64,000 bases of DNA, taken from positions 124,001-188,000 of the forward strand of contig NZ_BNGS01000005.1 of NCBI RefSeq assembly GCF_014905555.1, read 5' to 3'. The notes under the pieces were generated by a model, which saw nothing but the letters and a program-made list of their open reading frames with translations, did not search any database and had not been told where the DNA came from. Positions 59,397 through 64,000 of the stretch are shown piece by piece. Position 1 is the first letter of the stretch. Each line of letters starts with the position of its first letter. A program made the translations under genes and the position numbers. This DNA comes from Streptomyces sp. Y2F8-2 (GTDB lineage Bacteria > Actinomycetota > Actinomycetes > Streptomycetales > Streptomycetaceae).

Positions 59397-59495
59397 GGTT
59401 CCGTCCCCCTTCTGCCACGGCGACTCCAACCCTACGTTGAAGAGCAGCACATGCACGTCGGCGAAGGCAACCACACAGGGGGAAGGTGGCGTGGC

Positions 59496-59795
59496 GTGTT
59501 CGACAGGATCCGCACATCGGTGGGCAGACTCGTCAACAAGTCTTCGCGCGCGCAGGCTGCCGCGGCCGGGGGTAAGCGCACACACAACCTGTTCGAGGCG
59601 GCAGCCGCTTATGTGTCGGCATGCGCCGAGGAAGACCAGGACCGGATGGACGAGGCCGCGTCGTGGGTCTCGCCAGAGGCCCTGTCGTTCGGTGTGACGG
59701 AGCTCGCCTGCCGCGCGCTGATCGCTCTCGCACGGGAGCGCGACGACTCTCCGCGGTCCGTCGCGCGGACGCTCCTCGGCCTGCCTGCCGCCTGA
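59496..59795 (+). CDS. Hypothetical 99-residue protein
   Basis: Unrecognised small soluble protein. The basic N-terminus (VFDRIRTSVGRLVNKSSRAQ) leads into a helical acidic middle: NLFEAAAAYVSACAEEDQDR, then SWVSPEALSFGVTELACRAL. It has GGGGAAGG upstream of GTG 59496. The amphipathic helices and two cysteines suggest a compact helical domain; no function can be assigned. Its start is 99 bp from the MpaB gene on the opposite strand. Confidence 0.6.
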   Translation: MFDRIRTSVGRLVNKSSRAQAAAAGGKRTHNLFEAAAAYVSACAEEDQDRMDEAASWVSPEALSFGVTELACRALIALARERDDSPRSVARTLLGLPAA

Positions 59796-59926
59796 CGCCG
59801 GAACTCGCCGGGTGCTTTCGCCCCGTCCGGCCGGAGACGTGCGGTTCCTTCTGCGATTCGCAGTCGTGACAACCGGCTCGCGGGCGCATTAAGGTGCGCC
59901 GACGAACCACTGATCGGGAGGACGGC

Positions 59927-60769
59927 ATGACCGGGACGGACGAGGACTCCGTCGCCGCCACGGACGACGCGCTGTATGTACTGACGGCGATTCTGCTGAC
60001 GCCCGCGCAGTTCCCGAGCGTGCTGGGCGACGACTATCCGGAGGCCTGCGCGGCGCTCGGTCTGCCGCCCGTGATGGACGGCTACGGCCTGGTGCTCGGC
60101 CAGGACGCCGACGGTGCGCGCTGGACGGTGGTCGTCGACGACGTGTCGCTGGTGGCCGTGGCGATCGCGTCCTGGGACTGCGGCATGGAGTACGACCTGT
60201 CACCCGACGAGCGCACGGTCGTCGCCGCGCTGCCGGGCTGGCCGCTGGCCGTGGCCGTCGCGGCGCCCGGTGTGCCCGCCCCGCACGACCCGGCACCGGA
60301 AGACACCGACCGTGAGCCGCTCTCCCCACCGGACACCGACACCTGGGGTCCGGCGCAACGGCGCCTGGGCGCCGACCAGATCGCGCTCCAGTGGGCCGTG
60401 TGGCGAGACCAGATCCACGCCGCCGACTTCGCACCCGTGGACGACGCGGAGCCGGCGGCGGAAGGTGGCGAGCCCGCAGACGGCAAGCCCGCAAGCGGGG
60501 CCCGCAGCGCGATACACCGCGCGCTTGACCAGGCGCACGGGTATGTGGACTCCCCTCCGCCGCCGGGCCGTGTGCGTTCCTCGTTCGCACCCGGTGACGC
60601 ACGCCTGTTGCGTGCTGACGGGCCCGGCTGGTCCATGGTGGCCAGGACCGACGACATCGCGTTCTTCCTCCTCGACGAGAAGCCCGGAGAGGTGATCCCG
60701 GTGGGCCGGGGGTCGCAGTTGCCCGGACTGCTGGAGGGCCTCGACAAGGTGGCGGCACGTCCGGCCTGA
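59927..60769 (+). CDS. Hypothetical soluble protein
   Basis: 280-residue protein I cannot place in a family. It has an acidic N-terminal globular part (DDALYVLTAILLTPAQFPSV, GYGLVLGQDADGARWTVVVD, MEYDLSPDERTVVAALPG) and a second region ending SMVARTDDIAFFLLDEKPGE and QLPGLLEGLDKVAARPA, joined by a Pro/Glu linker. No membrane segment or signal peptide. GGGAGG precedes ATG 59927, and GC bias fits a real gene. It lies 148 bp before the secreted esterase gene. Confidence 0.75.
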   Translation: MTGTDEDSVAATDDALYVLTAILLTPAQFPSVLGDDYPEACAALGLPPVMDGYGLVLGQDADGARWTVVVDDVSLVAVAIASWDCGMEYDLSPDERTVVAALPGWPLAVAVAAPGVPAPHDPAPEDTDREPLSPPDTDTWGPAQRRLGADQIALQWAVWRDQIHAADFAPVDDAEPAAEGGEPADGKPASGARSAIHRALDQAHGYVDSPPPPGRVRSSFAPGDARLLRADGPGWSMVARTDDIAFFLLDEKPGEVIPVGRGSQLPGLLEGLDKVAARPA

Positions 60770-60917
60770 ATGGGGACAACTGGGTGCGGGGGCATGGGCA
60801 GCATTGTGAGACCCCATACGGTCATCTGCGCCCATGTGGCCCACACCTATGGTCGGCGAACTTCCGGGGTCGCAGCATGGGCAGCCGCTTACTCTCGTCC
60901 TGACCCGGAGGTCCCTC

Positions 60918-62294
60918 ATGCGCCTGTCTCGTCACGTCGCGTTGTGCGCCGCCGCTCTGCTCGTCTCGGCCCTCCCCGGCCGCGCGGTGGCGGGCGACGG
61001 TGGCCGTTGCGAACCCCAGGAGCGGATACAGGTACCTGGTGCGGCGTTCCAACAGAGCGCCTGTCTGGGCGATATGACGACGGCGGGGCTCGCGGGAACG
61101 CCGTACACGGACATGACCGACCAGGCGGGTCTGACCGCTGCGGCCACCCGCAATCCGTCCGGTGTGCCGGGGCTGCAGATCGACGGCTACTTCCCGGACG
61201 ACTCGCACTTCAACACCACGCACGGCTGGCGGCACGACGCCCAGTTCGTGATCCGGCTCCCGGACCGGTGGAACGGCGGCCTCGTCGTCACGGGCGCCCC
61301 CGGTACGCGTCGGCAGTACGCGACCGACACCGCGATCTCCGACCGGGTGCTGGCGCAGGGCTACGCGTACGCGGCCACCGACAAGGGCAACAGCGGGCCG
61401 GACTTCTACCGCGACGGAACCCGCCCCGGTGACGCCGTTGCCGAGTGGAACCGGCGCACGACGCAGCTCACGCTGGCCGCCAAGCGGGTGGTGGCGCAAC
61501 GCTACGGGCGGGCCCCTCGGCGCACGTACATGACCGGCATCTCCAACGGCGGCTACCTGACGCGCTGGCAGTTGGAGCACCACCCCGAGCTGTACGACGG
61601 CGGGGTGGACTGGGAGGGCGCGCTGTGGACGGCCGACGGCCCGAACCTGTTGACGTCGCTGCCCGTGGCCGTGGCCCGCATGCTGGGTTCGGCCCGGGAC
61701 GAGGATCTGTACGCGGCCGGGTTTGCCCGGGGATCCGAATTCCTGTGGCCGTACCACGAGAAGGCGTACTGGGGCATCACACAGAAGATCTACCGGGCGG
61801 AGTTCGACCCCTCGTACGACCCCACCTGCCCTGGTGCGTCCGCCGGGTCGACGGCGGAGCAGATCCTGGCACCCTGTCCTTCGGACGCGGCCTACGACTA
61901 TGCGGCGCGACCCGCATCCGTGCACCGAGCGGTCGCCCGGGTCGCCCTCACGGGACGCATCGGCAAACCGCTGATCACGCTGCACGGCGACCTGGACGCC
62001 CTGCTGCCCAAGAGCACGGACTCCGACGTGTATGCGCGCATGGTGCGGGATGCCGGTCGCGGCGCGCTGCACCGCTTCTACACCGTCGCGGGCGGTACAC
62101 ACGTCGACGGCCTGTACGACTCCTATCCCGACCGGCTCAGGCCGATTCTGCCGTGCTACCGGGCGGCCTTCGACACGCTCACCGCATGGGTCGAGCGGGG
62201 CGAGCGGCCGCCCGCGGACCGTACCGTCGGCACGCCCGCGGGCGGTGACGTGGTCAACTCCTGCGCGCTGACGGAGCCCCGGTCCGGCCACTGA
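60918..62294 (+). CDS. Secreted tannase/feruloyl-esterase-like hydrolase
   Basis: 458-residue exported alpha/beta-hydrolase. Signal peptide: MRLSRHVALCAAALLVSALP then ARAVA-type cleavage near residue 29. The nucleophile elbow MTGISNGGYL places Ser at about 209; a Asp (HGDLDALLPK) and a His (AGGTHVDGLYD) complete the triad. The sequence resembles the tannase/feruloyl esterase and 3-hydroxybutyrate-oligomer-hydrolase-like group, so it could release phenolic acids from plant polymers or cleave polyester oligomers. CGGAGG precedes ATG 60918. It converges with a small membrane protein, 4 bp apart. Confidence 0.82.
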   Translation: MRLSRHVALCAAALLVSALPGRAVAGDGGRCEPQERIQVPGAAFQQSACLGDMTTAGLAGTPYTDMTDQAGLTAAATRNPSGVPGLQIDGYFPDDSHFNTTHGWRHDAQFVIRLPDRWNGGLVVTGAPGTRRQYATDTAISDRVLAQGYAYAATDKGNSGPDFYRDGTRPGDAVAEWNRRTTQLTLAAKRVVAQRYGRAPRRTYMTGISNGGYLTRWQLEHHPELYDGGVDWEGALWTADGPNLLTSLPVAVARMLGSARDEDLYAAGFARGSEFLWPYHEKAYWGITQKIYRAEFDPSYDPTCPGASAGSTAEQILAPCPSDAAYDYAARPASVHRAVARVALTGRIGKPLITLHGDLDALLPKSTDSDVYARMVRDAGRGALHRFYTVAGGTHVDGLYDSYPDRLRPILPCYRAAFDTLTAWVERGERPPADRTVGTPAGGDVVNSCALTEPRSGH

Positions 62295-62298
62295 CCTC

Positions 62299-62481
62299 TC
62301 AGCGGCCGAGCTCCTTCCGCGCCACGCGGCGCAGCCTGCGCCGCTGCGACGGGTCCAGGGTGAAGTACGCGGCCGCCGGGACTCCCAGCACGATCAGGAG
62401 GACGGCCCACCACGGCAGCCATATCCACAGGATGAGTCCGGCCAGCACTCCCCCGGTGGCGATCTTCGCGTTCCTCGACAT
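62299..62481 (-). CDS. Small membrane protein
   Basis: 60-residue protein: two short hydrophobic segments (ATGGVLAGLILWIWLPWWAV and LIVLGVPAAAYF) and a basic C-terminus (DPSQRRRLRRVARKELG). GGAGG is well placed before ATG 62481. It resembles the many short Arg-tailed membrane proteins of Streptomyces; no function known. The stop is 4 bp from the esterase stop. Confidence 0.75.
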   Translation of the reverse strand: MSRNAKIATGGVLAGLILWIWLPWWAVLLIVLGVPAAAYFTLDPSQRRRLRRVARKELGR

Positions 62482-62606
62482 GTGTCGCCTCCTTCGCGGC
62501 CACTGCCGCTCCTTGTTCTGAGAACGGGTGCCTGCTGCGTGCGGTTCCGGGCGCCGACCCTGAGACAACCCTGAGCCCCACCCCTCAGCCATCCCTGAGA
62601 GACCCC

Positions 62607-63041
62607 TCAGGGGACGGCCGCGACCTCAGTGTGCGTCGAGGGTGCGACGGCCGGGACCGCGAAGAGTGACTCCAGGTCGCTCGGAAAGCCGCTGGGAAGC
62701 ACGCTGGGCCACCCCGACGGCAGCCTCGCCGGGAGGTCCGAGGGGAGCTTCGAGGGCAGTGCGGTGGGCAGTCCCGTCGGGATGCCCAGGGACGGCGCAG
62801 GTGCACGGCTTGTGCTCGCGCCGCTCTCGGTGGGCGATTTCCGCTGCGCCGCGCCTCCGCGGTCGACGACGAGGACCACCGCGACGATTCCGAGGGCCAC
62901 GATCGCCGCGAGCGTCAGGAAGAGGCCGGCGCGGCGGCGGACGGGCGCGCCGGGTGGTCCGGGCGGCGGCTGGAACGGCGGGCCGAACCCGGTATGGTCC
63001 GAGGGCGGCGTGTTTCCCGGCGGCATGGCCATAGGGTCCAC
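62607..63041 (-). CDS. Single-pass protein with LPSx repeats
   Basis: 144-residue protein: Pro/Gly-rich cytoplasmic start (GNTPPSDHTGFGPPFQPPPG), one helix (AGLFLTLAAIVALGIVAVVL), then an extracellular tail dominated by the tetrad L/W/F-P-S/T-x repeated about nine times (residues about 95-130, e.g. GLPTALPSKLPSDLPARLPS). It is likely a surface or cell-wall-embedded protein of unknown role. The start is uncertain (GTG 63041 with GGGGCG upstream, or ATG 63032/63026). Confidence 0.6.
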   Translation of the reverse strand: MDPMAMPPGNTPPSDHTGFGPPFQPPPGPPGAPVRRRAGLFLTLAAIVALGIVAVVLVVDRGGAAQRKSPTESGASTSRAPAPSLGIPTGLPTALPSKLPSDLPARLPSGWPSVLPSGFPSDLESLFAVPAVAPSTHTEVAAVP

Positions 63042-63068
63042 GGTCGCCCCGCACCGGTCATGACGGTA

Positions 63069-63136
63069 CCCTCGCGCGGCTGTTGATACGGACTCATGCC
63101 ATGGACGGCATGAGTCCGGGACATCCCGCGCGAGGG
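63069..63136. terminator. Nested hairpin after xylA
   Basis: Outer arms CCCTCGCGCGG (63069-63079) and CCGCGCGAGGG (63126-63136), 11 of 11 paired. Inner arms CGGACTCATGCC (63089-63100) and GGCATGAGTCCG (63107-63118), 12 of 12 paired, loop 6 nt. Internal bulge of 9 and 7 nt. A strong terminator or structured regulatory RNA between xylA and the LPSx-repeat gene. Confidence 0.7.
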
Positions 63137-63162
63137 CGTCATTCCTCGAGTACCGGCAGCGC

Positions 63163-64000
63163 TCAGCCGCGCGCGCCCAGCAGGTGGTCCATGGCCAGCT
63201 GGTCCAGGCGCTCGAAGGCCATCCCGCGCGCGGCGGCCGCCTCCACGTCGAACTGCTCGAACGCACTGCGGTCGGCGAGCAGCGCCTGAAGTCCGTCCTC
63301 GGCGGTCGGCTGCGCCAGCTGGTCCAGTCGCGAGGCGCGCAGGGCCTCCTGGACCTCCGGATCGGCCCGGAAGGCGGCCGAACGCTCCTTCAGGATGAGG
63401 TAGTTGCGCATGCAGCCCGCCGCCGACGCCCACACGCCGTCGAGGTCCTCGGTCCGCGGCGGCTTGAAGTCGAAGTGGCGCGGTCCGCTGTAACCGGCGC
63501 TCTCCAGGAGGTCGACCAGCCAGAACGCGGCCCGCAGGTCGCCCGCGCCGAAGCGCAGGTCCTGGTCGTACTTGATGCCGGACTGGCCGTTGAGGTCGAT
63601 GTGGAAGAGCTTGCCCGCCCACAGGGCCTGGGCGATGCCGTGCGGGAAGTTGAGGCCGGCCATCTGCTCGTGGCCCACCTCGGGGTTGACGCCGTACAGC
63701 TCCGGACGCTCCAGGCGCTCGATGAACGCCAGGGCGTGGCCGACGGTGGGCAGCAGGATGTCGCCGCGGGGCTCGTTCGGCTTGGGCTCGATGGCGAAGC
63801 GCAGGTCGTAGCCCTGTGAGGTGACGTACTCGCCCAGGAGGTCGAAGGCCTCCTTCATGCGGTCGAGTGCGACCCGCACGTCCTTGGCCGCGCCGGACTC
63901 GGCACCCTCCCGGCCGCCCCAGGCGACGTACGTCTTGGCGCCCAGCTCCACCGCCAGGTCGATGTTGCGGATGGTCTTGCGCAGCGCGTAGCGGCGGACG
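63163..64000 (-). CDS. xylA: Xylose isomerase, N-terminus outside window
   Basis: The C-terminal 278 residues of an about 388-residue TIM-barrel enzyme that interconverts xylose and xylulose (glucose and fructose also). Visible metal and substrate residues are FAIEPKPNEPRGDIL (Glu and Lys), NPEVGHEQMAGLNF, LFHIDLNGQSG and HFDFKPPRTED. The frame is open across the right edge, reading RRYALRKTIRNIDLAVELGA upstream of the first internal ATG/GTG. A nested hairpin follows the stop. No xylB or regulator is in the window. Confidence 0.95.
   Translation of the reverse strand, partial: VRRYALRKTIRNIDLAVELGAKTYVAWGGREGAESGAAKDVRVALDRMKEAFDLLGEYVTSQGYDLRFAIEPKPNEPRGDILLPTVGHALAFIERLERPELYGVNPEVGHEQMAGLNFPHGIAQALWAGKLFHIDLNGQSGIKYDQDLRFGAGDLRAAFWLVDLLESAGYSGPRHFDFKPPRTEDLDGVWASAAGCMRNYLILKERSAAFRADPEVQEALRASRLDQLAQPTAEDGLQALLADRSAFEQFDVEAAAARGMAFERLDQLAMDHLLGARG

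Noticed and set aside
1..64000. CRISPR arrays, tRNA/rRNA genes, insertion sequences, integrase or attachment sites
   Set aside because: Searched by eye on both strands; no spaced repeats of CRISPR type, no transposase or integrase motifs, no recognisable tRNA or rRNA sequence.

Overview
The window is about 72% GC and densely packed with genes. It carries families that are nearly restricted to Streptomyces and close relatives: a conservon (CvnA-B-C-D), DUF5134, DUF5709, DUF5997, DUF6214, DUF6397, DUF6479, F420-dependent PPOX oxidoreductases, and many GTG starts and leaderless-looking promoters. I read it as a piece of Streptomyces chromosome, probably towards an arm, because regulators, exporters, secreted proteins and hypothetical genes dominate. 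I saw no rRNA, tRNA, insertion sequence, prophage or CRISPR array.

Region by region. 1-6.9 kb: the start of a FUSC-type membrane protein, DUF5134 plus an M56 metalloprotease, a PAP2 phosphatase, a HAD protein, a TetR regulator with a clear operator, and a divergent pair of secreted LVIVD-repeat protein and DUF305 lipoprotein. 6.9-19 kb: DUF6214, a ferredoxin-NADP reductase-like flavoprotein, an NCS2 nucleobase permease overlapping an ArsR regulator that faces an old yellow enzyme across an operator, a BNR-repeat protein, uracil-DNA glycosylase coupled to an N-acetylglucosamine-kinase-like protein, a degenerate chelatase-fold protein, a second FUSC protein and an Lrp regulator. 19-25.5 kb: a HAD phosphatase, a single-chain acyl-CoA carboxylase (BC-BCCP-CT), a HTH-less LysR effector-domain protein facing DUF5997, a CBS-pair protein and DUF6479.

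25.5-31.7 kb: a second (non-housekeeping) terminal oxidase module, ctaD-ctaF, convergent with a lone qcrB-like cytochrome b, followed by a tight three-gene operon: HemK2-like methyltransferase, CDGSH iron-sulfur protein with an 11-residue repeat tail, and a haem-oxygenase-fold diiron protein. 31.8-37.6 kb: YjbQ, then an alkanesulfonate (ssu) operon led by a probable leaderless cysteine-containing leader peptide and a pyrimidine-rich tract; its permease gene is split by a frameshift. 37.6-45 kb: a MarR-controlled ABC exporter, an L,D-transpeptidase lipoprotein, and a heterodimeric ABC exporter whose two NBDs have complementary degeneration, followed by a 14-bp tandem repeat.

45-64 kb: DUF5709, type-B L31, a YdjM-like membrane protein, a Ski2-like helicase with DUF3516, TesB thioesterase, DUF6397, a stand-alone roadblock protein, an F420/PPOX enzyme, a conservon whose CvnD is detached from CvnABC, an MHYT membrane sensor, a methyltransferase, an MpaB-type oxygenase, two unrecognised proteins, a secreted tannase/feruloyl-esterase-like hydrolase, small membrane proteins and the 3' two thirds of xylA, separated from its neighbour by a nested hairpin. 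Common themes are redox and flavin or iron-sulfur chemistry, sulfur scavenging, and membrane signalling with small GTPase/roadblock proteins.
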